From an uncultured Pseudomonadota bacterium (GTDB lineage Bacteria; Myxococcota_A; UBA796; GCA-2862545), in the NCBI GenBank assembly GCA_913061235.1, contig CAJXTB010000012.1:124001-188000 (forward strand): 64,000 nucleotides of DNA. The letters are read 5' to 3'. The first letter of the stretch is position 1, and each line of letters begins with the position of its first letter. Shown in pieces: positions 41,778-50,697 of this stretch. The notes below the pieces were generated by a model. It had not been told where the DNA came from, made no database searches, and saw only the letters and a list, made by a program, of their open reading frames with translations. Made by a program: the position numbers and the translations under genes.

Positions 41778-42038
41778 CTACATCACTGTACGCATCCTGA
41801 CCGCTTGGATGACGACGACGAGCGCCTCTGCAATGAGGACAGATGGAAGATAGGCGAACGGAAGCGCTGAAAACAACGACGACACCAGACGCGTCATGAA
41901 CAGGATTCATCCCCAAAAGGCTGTAGCTGCCAGGGCAACGGGCCGATGCGCTTGGAGCCACGGCCATAGAGCAAACCCCTGTATGAGTACGGTCAGGCAC
42001 AGGGCTAGGACGTTGGGCTCATGAGTCACGCGCAGCAT
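41778..42038 (-). pseudogene. Small membrane-protein gene interrupted by an in-frame TGA
   Basis: Read from ATG 42038 to TAG 41780-41778, the frame gives about 86 residues with three hydrophobic stretches (NVLALCLTVLIQGFALWPWL, RPVALAATAFWG, then SLFSALPFAYLPSVLIAEAL) and a short basic end. It is interrupted by TGA (41909-41907) between TAFWG and ILFMTRLV. A Trp-to-stop change is the simplest explanation. The start lies 35 bases from the opposite gene's start at 42073, and no ribosome binding site is obvious. The other part of 41625-41777 shows nothing. Confidence 0.4.
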
Positions 42039-42072
42039 GGTATCAAGAGGTTCGAGGGAGCGACAAAGTCAC

Positions 42073-42876
42073 ATGTACCGGTTGGGCCTGATACTGGCAG
42101 CGACGCTCTGGGGAGCGGTGGCACACGCTGATTGTCCAGAGCCAGCGAGTGCCGTTCGCATTGAAGAGACGACGGCTCGTGCAACGGAAGCGCTGTCTCG
42201 CGCAGACGCGGACGCCTACCGAGCGGCACACGATGAAGCGACTGCGTTGATTCCTTGTCTCGACGCCCTCGTTCCTGTTGATCTGGCTGCGGCAATCCAC
42301 CGCATGGGGGGCGTTCGCGCCTTTCTGGACCGCGACTTGGAGAGAGCGCACGTACGGTTTGCGAGTGCGCGCATGCTGGACCCCAACTACGAGTGGCCAG
42401 ATGAGCTGCTTCCGCCGAGTCATCCAATTCGCTCGGCGTATGTTGAGGTCGCCCTGACCGGAATGCGTTTTGATGTGCCCGTGAGCCCTCGTCGCGGGAT
42501 CGTCGCCACGGATGGTCGCATTGGGCAGGGGCGCCTTGAAGGGCTGCCGACCATCTTTCAGCTCATCAACAACGACGGTACGCCAGCAGACTCTCGCGTG
42601 CTTGAGCCCATGGAACCCTATCCAGAGTACGCAGGTCAGCAGAAGCGCCGCATTCGAGTGACGAGCATTGCTGCGGTCGGTGCGGTGGTCGGTGCGGGCC
42701 TTTTTTACTATGCTGCAGCGGACGCCAGAGGGACCTACAACGACTTGAGTACGCCTTACTCCGAGCTTGATGGGCATCGAACCCGTGTTGTTGCTTTCTC
42801 CCTTACCTCCGGGATTTTGCTGGGTGCTGGTGCTGGTGCTGGGATTGCCGCGGTACTTCCGAGAAAGCAGCGGTGA
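42073..42876 (+). CDS. Exported protein with a C-terminal membrane segment pair, kinase partner
   Basis: A 267-residue protein with a signal peptide (MYRLGLILAATLWGAVAHA). The N-terminal domain is helical (ATRATEALSRADADAYRAAH, then RMGGVRAFLDRDLERAHVRF, LDPNYEWPDELLPPSHPIRS). Two C-terminal membrane helices (about 203-222 and 240-260) are followed by a basic tail. The family resembles other myxobacterial proteins found next to kinases, whose role is unknown. Start at 42073 rather than 42037, because it opens the signal peptide. Stop overlaps the kinase start (GTGA). Confidence 0.75.
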   Translation: MYRLGLILAATLWGAVAHADCPEPASAVRIEETTARATEALSRADADAYRAAHDEATALIPCLDALVPVDLAAAIHRMGGVRAFLDRDLERAHVRFASARMLDPNYEWPDELLPPSHPIRSAYVEVALTGMRFDVPVSPRRGIVATDGRIGQGRLEGLPTIFQLINNDGTPADSRVLEPMEPYPEYAGQQKRRIRVTSIAAVGAVVGAGLFYYAAADARGTYNDLSTPYSELDGHRTRVVAFSLTSGILLGAGAGAGIAAVLPRKQR

Positions 42877-44549
42877 TCCTCCACCCTGGTCAACAGATTG
42901 ATCGATTCGTCGTTGAGCGTGCTCTGGGGCAAGGCGGGATGGCAGCGGTGTACCGCGTGCGCCACATCACTCTGGACGCCGTGTACGCTCTGAAAATTTT
43001 GACCATACCTAGTGCTGCCGTTCGTGAGCGCATGCTGCGTGAAGGGCGCTTTCAGGCCACGCTTCGGCACAGCAATATTGTCTCAGTCATCGACGTTCTC
43101 GACATCCACGGCGTGCTGGGTTTGCTCATGGAGTACGTGGATGGACCATCACTCGACGAGTGGTTGGCCTCCTACAAACCATCTATGCGCGAAGCGATGG
43201 CCATTTTTGGTGGGATTTTATCGGCGGTGGACATGGTTCATGCGCGCGGCATCATCCATCGGGACCTCAAGCCGTCCAACATCATGCTTCACATCACGGA
43301 TGAAGGCATGTACCCACGGGTGACGGACTTTGGCATTGCCAAGAGCGACCGGCTCTCTGAGGTCAACACAGCCTCCGGTGCGACTGTTGGTACGCCGGCC
43401 TACATGGCCCCCGAGCAGTTCAAGAACGCGGCTGGCGTTGACCAGAGGGCGGATGTGTTCTCGCTCGGAGCCTTGCTCTATGAGTTGGTCTGCGGAACCC
43501 GTGCCTTCAACGCGGACAACTTGCTCGCGCTGATGAATGCTGTAGCGAAAGGGCAGTACACCCCGGCTGAAGAGCTGGTTCCCGACCTTCCGGACGGTAT
43601 GCGAGCCGCCATTCAAGGGGCACTTCGGGCCGACCCGGATGACCGCATTCCCAACTGCAAGCGTCTCGCTGCGGTGCTGACCGGCCAGAGCGCCGTGCAC
43701 AACATTGCAGACGCGATGCAGCGGCGGCTGTTTCGCAGTGCTCCTGGCACGGTCGCTGCCATGCGTCTGCGCGAAGACCGCAGGCGCGAAGAAGAAGGAG
43801 AGGCGGAGGTACCCGTCGTCGCCGACCTCAATCATAACTTTCGGGGGCCTGCGCGACCGAGTCACCCGCCATCAAGCTCCCAGGTGACCTACGACGAGCC
43901 TATTGGCGCGTTCTTGGAAGAGCACTCGATTATAGGCCGCGCACCCGGTCAGCTACAGGTGGCGGGTCCGAGCATCATCTCGGTGATGATCCTGTTCCTC
44001 CTTGTGCTCACCATCGGACTGTTGATGGCTGTGTTGGTGGTGTGGTTGGCGGCGGCCCAGGTCCCACAGTCCCCGCCGATTCCTGTGCCCATCCAGGCGG
44101 TTCCGGACACGCTGCCCGAACCGGGCCGCATGGTGCCTATGCCGGGAACGCCTCCAGACGACCGTGCGGAAGTACCGGGGCCCGTCGCACCCCGCCCAGT
44201 CGTCCCGCCGTCACAGCCGGTGGAACCTGTGGTTGCAGAGCCCGTCGAAGTGGATGCCGTTGTTGCTCCCGTTCGTCCTCGTCCTCGTCCGCGGCCGGAA
44301 CCGGAACCGGTTGTCGAAGCACCCGCAGAGCCGGTTGGACAGGTGCGCTTGTCCACCACTGTCGCAGTGCGCTTGATGCGCGGCGGCAGCGCGGTCTCGC
44401 CCTCGGGTCCGTTGGTCGTGGGTCAGTACAGCGTACGTGCAGACTTTGGTGAAGGCTGGCAGGACGCCGGAACGATTCAGGTGATTGAGGGACAGACCAC
44501 AACCGTCACCTGCGACGGCGCCTTCCTCGTCTGCCGAGGCCAGCGATAG
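42873..44549 (+). CDS. Ser/Thr protein kinase, transmembrane with extracytoplasmic tail
   Basis: A 558-residue kinase: Gly loop LGQGGMAAVY, Lys41 (ALKIL), Asp131 in HRDLKPSN, DFG 152-154, APEQFKNA. The kinase domain ends near residue 275. One membrane helix (about 374-400) is followed by a Pro-rich linker (PRPRPRPEPEPVVEAP) and a C-terminal beta domain of the PEGA type (QVRLSTTVAVRLMRGGSAVS, GQYSVRADFGEGWQDAG). GTG start coupled to the upstream gene by GTGA. Its last 44 bases overlap the end of the metalloprotease gene on the opposite strand. Confidence 0.9.
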   Translation: MILHPGQQIDRFVVERALGQGGMAAVYRVRHITLDAVYALKILTIPSAAVRERMLREGRFQATLRHSNIVSVIDVLDIHGVLGLLMEYVDGPSLDEWLASYKPSMREAMAIFGGILSAVDMVHARGIIHRDLKPSNIMLHITDEGMYPRVTDFGIAKSDRLSEVNTASGATVGTPAYMAPEQFKNAAGVDQRADVFSLGALLYELVCGTRAFNADNLLALMNAVAKGQYTPAEELVPDLPDGMRAAIQGALRADPDDRIPNCKRLAAVLTGQSAVHNIADAMQRRLFRSAPGTVAAMRLREDRRREEEGEAEVPVVADLNHNFRGPARPSHPPSSSQVTYDEPIGAFLEEHSIIGRAPGQLQVAGPSIISVMILFLLVLTIGLLMAVLVVWLAAAQVPQSPPIPVPIQAVPDTLPEPGRMVPMPGTPPDDRAEVPGPVAPRPVVPPSQPVEPVVAEPVEVDAVVAPVRPRPRPRPEPEPVVEAPAEPVGQVRLSTTVAVRLMRGGSAVSPSGPLVVGQYSVRADFGEGWQDAGTIQVIEGQTTTVTCDGAFLVCRGQR

Positions 44550-45819
44550 TCGACAGCCACACGGCGCTCCAGCCCAGGGGAATCCGTGTTGCCGAGCAGG
44601 TCGAACCTTCCGCCACGATGGACTCGGCAGGGCCAACCGAACAGGTGACGCTCAGCGGTTCATCTCCGGTGGATGCCACAACAATGCGTGCAGAACCGCC
44701 GTCTGGGACCGCATCTAGCGAGCGTAGAGTGATGGCACTCATTCGTTCGGCGGTGCGAGCGGGCACCTGACCAATTCCGTCGGCATCCACGGGTACAACG
44801 GTCAAGACCAGGGCGCCGGACTCTGGCGCGTCACACTGTACGAGTACGGTGTCGCCTTCTGTGTCGGGAGTCCACTCGAGGGTCTGGGATGCGTACGGAG
44901 CGTCAGGGAGGACGATGGCTGTTGGCTCTCCGGTGATGACGCCTTGAATCGGAACCGCTTGTGGAGACGTACACCCGGCGACGGTCTCGTCGTAGTGGGC
45001 CTCATCGGACAGGCCGCAGGCGAAGGCGTTCCACGTGCTGTAGGCGGCGAACCACTCAGCGAGTGACAGGCCGAAGGCATCGTCAGCAACGCGCTCGAGT
45101 GCGGGTTCCCAGTCGGGGTCGCGGGCGAGTGCTTGCCAGACGTCAACGGACCTGGGAGCTGGGCGACGGAACTCGTCGAGGTGCTTGAACAGAAGGAAAC
45201 CGGCGTACTCGTAGCGGTCGCCTCGGTCGTTGATGGGGCGGTTGGGCTCTGCCAAGCGGGCGGCGTACAGCAGCTGCAGGCCGAGGTCTAAGCTCTCGCC
45301 GGCGAGGAGGTATTGCTCCCAGGTCGCGCTGGCCTCGTAGATCCAGCTAGCGGAGCGCGTGCTGTAGCGAAACTGTACGCAGTGATGCAGTTCGTGCTGT
45401 GCGACTGAGGACAGAATGCCGCCTCGCAGACTGTTGTCGAGCTCGATGTAGCAAGCCGCACCGCCGTCGGGGCTTGCATCGGCCAGGGGATAGGCGTAGC
45501 CATTGGCGTTGATGGGCAGGAAATACACATCGAGCGCGGCGTCGCCTCCGGTGCCGTCGTCACCGGTTGTGGGGCGGTAGCCACGCTGTGCATAGGCGAG
45601 CTCCGCGTCCTGAAGAGCCTGTAAGACGACAGTTACACCGAATGGAATGCCGTCTTCTACAGGGCCTTGGGGCGCGAACTCGCGAGAGTCGCTCCAGTGC
45701 AGTCGGTATCGACCATCGGGTGACAGCACAGATTGTGCGTCGTCAGGAAGCGTAGGACGGTCGCTGCCGCGCGGTTCTCGGACCCCTGCAAGTGCAAGTG
45801 CGACCAATAGCGCTGTCAT
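44506..45819 (-). CDS. Exported HExxH metalloprotease with C-terminal anchor (MXAN_6640-like)
   Basis: A 437-residue protein. The start at 45819 is set by the ATGA overlap with the upstream gene. Signal peptide TALLVALALAG. Zinc site HELHH (His142, Glu143, His146) in SSVAQHELHHCVQFRYSTRS, followed by WIYEASATWEQYLL, whose Glu is a likely third ligand. Matches the myxobacterial MXAN_6640-type putative metalloproteases by motif and layout (from memory). Ends in a short helix and an Arg-rich tail (GLGRRGRRRRR), a CTERM-like sorting signal. A beta domain lies at about 290-410. Confidence 0.85.
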   Translation of the reverse strand: MTALLVALALAGVREPRGSDRPTLPDDAQSVLSPDGRYRLHWSDSREFAPQGPVEDGIPFGVTVVLQALQDAELAYAQRGYRPTTGDDGTGGDAALDVYFLPINANGYAYPLADASPDGGAACYIELDNSLRGGILSSVAQHELHHCVQFRYSTRSASWIYEASATWEQYLLAGESLDLGLQLLYAARLAEPNRPINDRGDRYEYAGFLLFKHLDEFRRPAPRSVDVWQALARDPDWEPALERVADDAFGLSLAEWFAAYSTWNAFACGLSDEAHYDETVAGCTSPQAVPIQGVITGEPTAIVLPDAPYASQTLEWTPDTEGDTVLVQCDAPESGALVLTVVPVDADGIGQVPARTAERMSAITLRSLDAVPDGGSARIVVASTGDEPLSVTCSVGPAESIVAEGSTCSATRIPLGWSAVWLSTIAGLGRRGRRRRR

Positions 45820-47513
45820 TGACGGCGTCGGCGGACCAGGACCAAGGGTAGCAAGAACAGAACGGCTCCCATGCCGCCGGCTGCACTCGAGCAACCACCG
45901 CCGGCGTCTCCGCCGCTGCAGCCGCCACCGCTGTCACATCCGGCACCCTCGTAAGGGACCTCACCCACTGTGGCTGTCAGACCCAGCCAGTCGCCATCTC
46001 CGCTCGGAGCCGCTTCTGCGGTCATCAATCCCACACCCTCGAAGGAGGGAAGGCTGAACTCAAAGCCGTTCAAGGCATCGCCGACCAAGCTGTCCAACAA
46101 CACGCCGACCAAGCCGGATACGCTGTCCTCAATGTCAGCACTAGCCTCTGCGACGAGCTCGTTGTGCGTGGCGATGATGGTGATGTTGTCGGGGCCGAGC
46201 GCAATGTCTGCGGCCAGGAGGCCGGTGTTTCCGTCAAAGACAACGTCAACGCCTGCGTCCGCCTCGATGGTGAGACCCACGGCGCGAGTCTGGCGGAAGT
46301 CGATCTCGGTGAAGATGTCTAGGCCCAACTCCCGGACTTCCGCGGTCAGGTCGTAGTCGCCGTCGAAGTTGGCAAGGGGGGACTCAACGGGGTTGGTGCG
46401 AATGACGATTGGCTGTGGGGTCTCGGGCAGAATGGCCTCGAAACCTTCACCACCGAGCAAGCCGAGTAGGCTGCTGTCGATGGGGAAGCCAATGTCCAGT
46501 TCGCTCTCGGCGCTGATTTCGTAGCAGAGCAGGCCACTGCGCCAGACTGCGTACAGGCCCTGATTCACGAGCTCGTCGCCAACATGGATGATGAGCTCGG
46601 TCCCAGCCGGGTTGTCGCCGATCTCTGGAACGAGGGTATCTGTCAGCAATGAGCCACCAGGGTCGAGGGCGGCAATGCACGGGTCAGCTGGCGAGGAGAT
46701 GGCACCGAGCAGGTCGATAGCCAGGCCGCCGGGTGTGATGTCAATGTCGCGCGGCTCGATGAGAACGCTCAGCTCGGCTCCGGCGAGGTCGATGACGTCT
46801 TCGTAGCGAGCGGCCGAGAGGGCATCTTCGATCTGCAGCTCAATGTCACCGACTTGGTCGTCAATGGCGCCCTCTAGGAACGGGTCAACAACACCAATGA
46901 TGAAGTCGTAGATGGAGAGGTTGAAGGCGGCCAGAACGCCGTCGATGGTGTCCAGTGTGGAGCAGGACTCGGTGAGCTCAATGTGCGTGTTGTTGAGACC
47001 GTTCTCAATGGAGATGGGCTCTACAGTGGCATCGATAAAGCGCGAGCCGTCCGGTGCCGTTGCGACAGCAAGCTGGAAGGGCACAATTGCGGTGACGGGG
47101 AATGGGCGGACCCAGCCGGCGCAGTCTCCGGAAATGCAGGCGACGTCAAAGTTGAAGTCGAACGGCGAGCCCGAGTCGTTGATGCTGACGAGCAGGTCGA
47201 TCTCGGTGTTGAGGCGCCCAGTGACGGGTCGAAAGCGGATGTCTTCGATCTGAAGACTCACCTCTACGCCCATGCCGGCTGCAGTGTTGCCCAGCTCCAG
47301 CTCGAACTCTGTGAGACAGAAGCCGCCACCACCGGACTGACGAACATCGTCAATCGGGAGGCTGTCAGGGATCAATGCCGGAATGAATGCGCCGAAATTG
47401 TCCAAGCCGGTCTGCGTGACTTGAATCGATACAGCCCGCTCAACGGACGAATTAGCGGGCACAGTCTGTGCAGTGGCGACAGATAGGGTCAGTAACGAAA
47501 GCAGAGACAACAC
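45816..47513 (-). CDS. Exported protein with MYXO-CTERM-like tail
   Basis: A 565-residue protein. GTG 47513 is chosen as start because GAGG lies six bases upstream and a signal peptide (LSLLSLLTLSVATAQ) follows; a longer frame to 47552 is open. The mature part is acidic and beta-rich with long strands and Asp/Ile/Leu content (ALSAARYEDVIDLAGAELSV, IDLLGAISSPADPC, DITPGGLA). The C-terminus has a Gly/Cys-rich stretch (GGGCSSAAGGMG), a hydrophobic helix and RRRR, as in MYXO-CTERM sorting signals. Cargo role is unknown. Coupled by ATGA to the metalloprotease. Confidence 0.8.
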   Translation of the reverse strand: MLSLLSLLTLSVATAQTVPANSSVERAVSIQVTQTGLDNFGAFIPALIPDSLPIDDVRQSGGGGFCLTEFELELGNTAAGMGVEVSLQIEDIRFRPVTGRLNTEIDLLVSINDSGSPFDFNFDVACISGDCAGWVRPFPVTAIVPFQLAVATAPDGSRFIDATVEPISIENGLNNTHIELTESCSTLDTIDGVLAAFNLSIYDFIIGVVDPFLEGAIDDQVGDIELQIEDALSAARYEDVIDLAGAELSVLIEPRDIDITPGGLAIDLLGAISSPADPCIAALDPGGSLLTDTLVPEIGDNPAGTELIIHVGDELVNQGLYAVWRSGLLCYEISAESELDIGFPIDSSLLGLLGGEGFEAILPETPQPIVIRTNPVESPLANFDGDYDLTAEVRELGLDIFTEIDFRQTRAVGLTIEADAGVDVVFDGNTGLLAADIALGPDNITIIATHNELVAEASADIEDSVSGLVGVLLDSLVGDALNGFEFSLPSFEGVGLMTAEAAPSGDGDWLGLTATVGEVPYEGAGCDSGGGCSGGDAGGGCSSAAGGMGAVLFLLPLVLVRRRRQ

Positions 47514-47563
47514 TGGGACCTCACAGTTTCGAGGCCCCTTGTACCCGATCAAACCGAGGCTGG

Positions 47564-47956
47564 TCAGTCTTTGTCCGCCTTAGGGGTCGGGGTATGGGAT
47601 CGGACAAGGGCCGGATCAATACTTCCATCCAACAGAATTCCGCCGTCCATGCGTACGACCTCTGTTGCATCCATGTCGTCAGAGTCGTAGACGGCGAACA
47701 TATGGCTGCGGTTGAACAGCTCGGTGGCCGGGTCGTCTCCCATGGCGTCGTCAAACGCATGCAGATTGGCTTGGCCAGTATCCGATTCAACAGAGGGGTT
47801 CCGAACAACGAGCGTCTGTCGTCCTGGCTTCATCCACACGAACAGCGCAGCGCCCAGCACTGCAAGCCCGATGAAGCCGAGCAGGGTGATCAAGACAAGG
47901 GCCGCGAGGGCAATGACAATGGCGACGGTCACGGTGTGGGAGTTCCTCAAGCCCAC
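47564..47956 (-). CDS. Small single-helix membrane protein
   Basis: A 130-residue protein with an N-terminal helix pair (AIVIALAALVLITLLGFIGL, AVLGAALFVWMK; about 12-42) and an acidic cytoplasmic or periplasmic tail (AFDDAMGDDPATELFNRSHM, VYDSDDMDATEVVRMDGGIL). No family was recognised. Start GTG 47956 or the second GTG at 47932; ribosome binding sites are weak for both. Confidence 0.65.
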   Translation of the reverse strand: MGLRNSHTVTVAIVIALAALVLITLLGFIGLAVLGAALFVWMKPGRQTLVVRNPSVESDTGQANLHAFDDAMGDDPATELFNRSHMFAVYDSDDMDATEVVRMDGGILLDGSIDPALVRSHTPTPKADKD

Positions 47957-48012
47957 TGTAGCGCAACACGGGTGTCTGGTGCTGTTATGCAGCCGCCCAC
48001 GCCGGAGGTCCT

Positions 48013-49635
48013 ATGAGCGCGCGCATTGCCCAAGTCCCCACCCCCCTCAATGAGCCCGTCCGGGCCTACGCTCCCGGAGATGCTGACCGGGCGTTGGTAC
48101 TCGCAGAACTCGACAAACAATCTGCCGACGTGATGGAGATTCCGTGTCTGATTGGGGGCGAGGAGGTGTTCACTGGAAACACCGTCGCGATTCGCAATCC
48201 CTCCGATCACAGCCACATCTTGGCCAATGTGCATCTTGCGGGACCGGATGAGGTGAATGCTGCGGTGGATGCTGCACAGGCCGCTCGGGCGGACTGGATG
48301 GCGCTGAGCTGGGAAGACCGTGCTGCCGTCTTGCTTCGCGCAGCCGCACTGCTGGCCGGTCCGCACCGCGCGGCGGTCAATGCAGCCACTATGCTGGCTC
48401 AAGGCAAGACCATCTATCAGGCCGAGATCGATGCGGTGTGCGAGCTCGTCGACTTCTGGCGCTTCAACGTCAAGTACGCAGCAGACATTGTGGCCGACCA
48501 GCCTCCGGCTCACTCGGAAGGCGTGTGGAACCAGCTGGACTACCGTCCATTAGACGGGTTTGTCTTTGCAATCGCTCCGTTCAACTTCAGCAGCATTGCA
48601 CTGAACTTGTGCACGGCACCGGCGCTGATGGGGAACACCGTAGTGTTCAAGCCGACCTTGCAGTCCATGCCTTCGGTGTGGCGCATGATGCAAGTTCTCC
48701 ACGAAGCAGGCATGCCTGCCGGCGTCATCAATCTGGTGAATGGCCACGGTGCGGATGTTGGAGACATTGTGATGTCCCGTCCGGAGCTCGCCGGTGTGCA
48801 TTTCACCGGGTCTACGAAGGTTTTCCACGGACTGTGGAAGCAAGTCGCGAACAACTTGGACACCTACCGATGCTACCCGCGCATTGTGGGTGAGACGGGC
48901 GGCAAGGACTTTATCGTTGCTCACCCCAGTGCAGATCCAGCCGCGCTGAGCGTTGCCATCTTGCGCGGTAGCTTCGAGTTCCAAGGGCAGAAGTGCAGCG
49001 CGGCGAGCCGGCTGTATGTACCGTCGAACCTCTGGGAGAGCGTGCGCGACACGGTCTGCACCGAGATGGCCAACATGAAGATGGGCGACGTCCGCGACCT
49101 CTCCAATTTCATTGGCCCCGTCATTGACGAGCGCGCCTTCCGCAAGCATCAGGAGTACTTGAAGATCGCGGCGGACACCGCAGAGATCGTTGCGGGCGGC
49201 ACATCAGACGACAGCACCGGCTGGTTCATCAGCCCGACCTTCGTGCGCGTCACAGACCCCAAGCATCGGCTGATGTCTGAAGAGATCTTCGGCCCGATTG
49301 TGACCGTGTACGTCTACGAGCCGGAAGACTGGGAAGAGACCCTTGAGTTGGTCGACACCACCAGTCCGTACGCTCTCACGGGTGCGTTGTTTGCACGTGA
49401 CCGTGCGGTGATTGCAGCAGCCAGTGAACGTCTGCGCTTCGCAGCCGGCAACTACTACATCAATGACAAGCCGACCGGTGCAGTCGTCGGCCAACAGCCC
49501 TTCGGCGGTGGTCGCGCATCAGGCACCAACGACAAGGCCGGAAGTCCGATGAACCTTCTGCGCTGGGTCTCTCCGCGCACCATCAAAGAGACGATGGTTC
49601 CGGCGACCGATTGGCGGTACCCGTTCCTGGACTGA
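48013..49635 (+). CDS. pruA: 1-pyrroline-5-carboxylate dehydrogenase (PruA/ALDH4 type)
   Basis: A 540-residue NAD-dependent aldehyde dehydrogenase with FTGSTKVFHGLWKQVANNLD, the general-base Glu294 (GETGGKDFIV) and nucleophile Cys328 (FEFQGQKCSAASRLYVP). The closing segment GQQPFGGGRASGTNDKAG matches ALDH4/PruA. It oxidises glutamate semialdehyde to glutamate in proline catabolism. GGAGG lies five bases upstream of the ATG. The proline dehydrogenase partner is not in the window, so a stand-alone enzyme is implied. Confidence 0.92.
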   Translation: MSARIAQVPTPLNEPVRAYAPGDADRALVLAELDKQSADVMEIPCLIGGEEVFTGNTVAIRNPSDHSHILANVHLAGPDEVNAAVDAAQAARADWMALSWEDRAAVLLRAAALLAGPHRAAVNAATMLAQGKTIYQAEIDAVCELVDFWRFNVKYAADIVADQPPAHSEGVWNQLDYRPLDGFVFAIAPFNFSSIALNLCTAPALMGNTVVFKPTLQSMPSVWRMMQVLHEAGMPAGVINLVNGHGADVGDIVMSRPELAGVHFTGSTKVFHGLWKQVANNLDTYRCYPRIVGETGGKDFIVAHPSADPAALSVAILRGSFEFQGQKCSAASRLYVPSNLWESVRDTVCTEMANMKMGDVRDLSNFIGPVIDERAFRKHQEYLKIAADTAEIVAGGTSDDSTGWFISPTFVRVTDPKHRLMSEEIFGPIVTVYVYEPEDWEETLELVDTTSPYALTGALFARDRAVIAAASERLRFAAGNYYINDKPTGAVVGQQPFGGGRASGTNDKAGSPMNLLRWVSPRTIKETMVPATDWRYPFLD

Positions 49636-50654
49636 CCCAGACAACGGCACGTTTTGCCGCCGCAGACGACGCCATTGCGGCCTTCTGGGCCTGGTGGGCG
49701 TCCAACGCAGAAGCGCTGACAGAGGCGCTCAATTGCGGTCAAGCCGGCGACTGGCGTGTACAGTTGTCGGAGCGTGTCCGTGCGCTTCATCCCAAGCTCC
49801 AGTGGGAGCTTCGAAGTGGACAGGTGGCGTCCTTTGCCCTGTGTCTGTCCGGCACCGGTGACGCTGTCCTGCGCATTACCGCCGAGCGCTGGCGTCAAGC
49901 GGGGCCGGACTCGGACGATGTGTGGGAGTTCCACGCATCGCGTCCAGCGGCGTCGAAGGCTGAATCGCTCGTGCTGCACATTGCCGGCGAAGCCATGGCC
50001 CTCGCTGACCTTCGCATTGGTGTGGCCGACGACCCAGGCCGTGAGCGGCTCAACTGTCGAGTCTACCATCCGGCTTTTTCCGGCTTGCCAACCGCAATGC
50101 GGGACTCCGTGGCGGTACTTCTTCTCGACCATGCGGTTGGAGAGGATGGCGTAGAGAGCTGGTTGGGAGCCATCAACACATCCACGAGCGTACCGGAAGA
50201 CCCACGCACGGTGATGGAGCTGAACGCTGCGATTGGCTGGCGCAAAGACACTGCAACCGGTGTGCATTGGGGCGTGACCACTGCGCCTTCGCCAGACGGA
50301 ACGCTGTTCCAGATTGTGAACTACGCCGTGAAGCGGTGGGCGTATCCAACGTTCGATGTGCGCTGCGACCTCACCTTTGAGCTGCAGCGTCCAACCCCGG
50401 CTGGCATCCCAGACCCGTGGGAGTCCGAGGGCTTTGAAGCCATTGAAGACGGCTTGGCACGCGGGCTGAAAGACCATGCCGTTCTCGTTGCGCGGACCAG
50501 CGGTCGTCAGCGTCACACTGTGCATCTGTACGCCCGTGAGGACAGCATTGCTCCCGACGCGATTGCGGCCTGGGCGCGTGGACTAGACCGGCCGGTTGAT
50601 GTGACGTGGGAGTTTGACCCCGAGTGGCGCTTACTGACGTCGTCTCCGGAGTAG
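49611..50654 (+). CDS. DUF695-like protein of unknown function
   Basis: A 347-residue soluble protein. The C-terminal third (FEAIEDGLARGLKDHAVLVA, RTSGRQRHTVHLYARED, WARGLDRPVDVTWEFDPEW) looks like the DUF695 fold, and the N-terminal part (AAFWAWWASNAEALTEALN) is helical. TTG 49611 overlaps the end of pruA by 25 bases; a CTG at 49632 on the pruA stop is another possibility. Follows pruA and precedes the carboxyltransferase gene; contribution to that pathway is unclear. Confidence 0.7.
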   Translation: MAVPVPGLTQTTARFAAADDAIAAFWAWWASNAEALTEALNCGQAGDWRVQLSERVRALHPKLQWELRSGQVASFALCLSGTGDAVLRITAERWRQAGPDSDDVWEFHASRPAASKAESLVLHIAGEAMALADLRIGVADDPGRERLNCRVYHPAFSGLPTAMRDSVAVLLLDHAVGEDGVESWLGAINTSTSVPEDPRTVMELNAAIGWRKDTATGVHWGVTTAPSPDGTLFQIVNYAVKRWAYPTFDVRCDLTFELQRPTPAGIPDPWESEGFEAIEDGLARGLKDHAVLVARTSGRQRHTVHLYAREDSIAPDAIAAWARGLDRPVDVTWEFDPEWRLLTSSPE

Positions 50655-50697
50655 CCGGGTGAGGTTGATGGTAGACTGACGGCGTAGGAGTCTGCCC

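Noticed and set aside
41907-41909. Second internal UGA considered as selenocysteine
   Set aside because: It lies in a membrane segment context (TAFWG then ILFM) with no partner Cys or fitting hairpin seen; a Trp-to-stop change explains it better.
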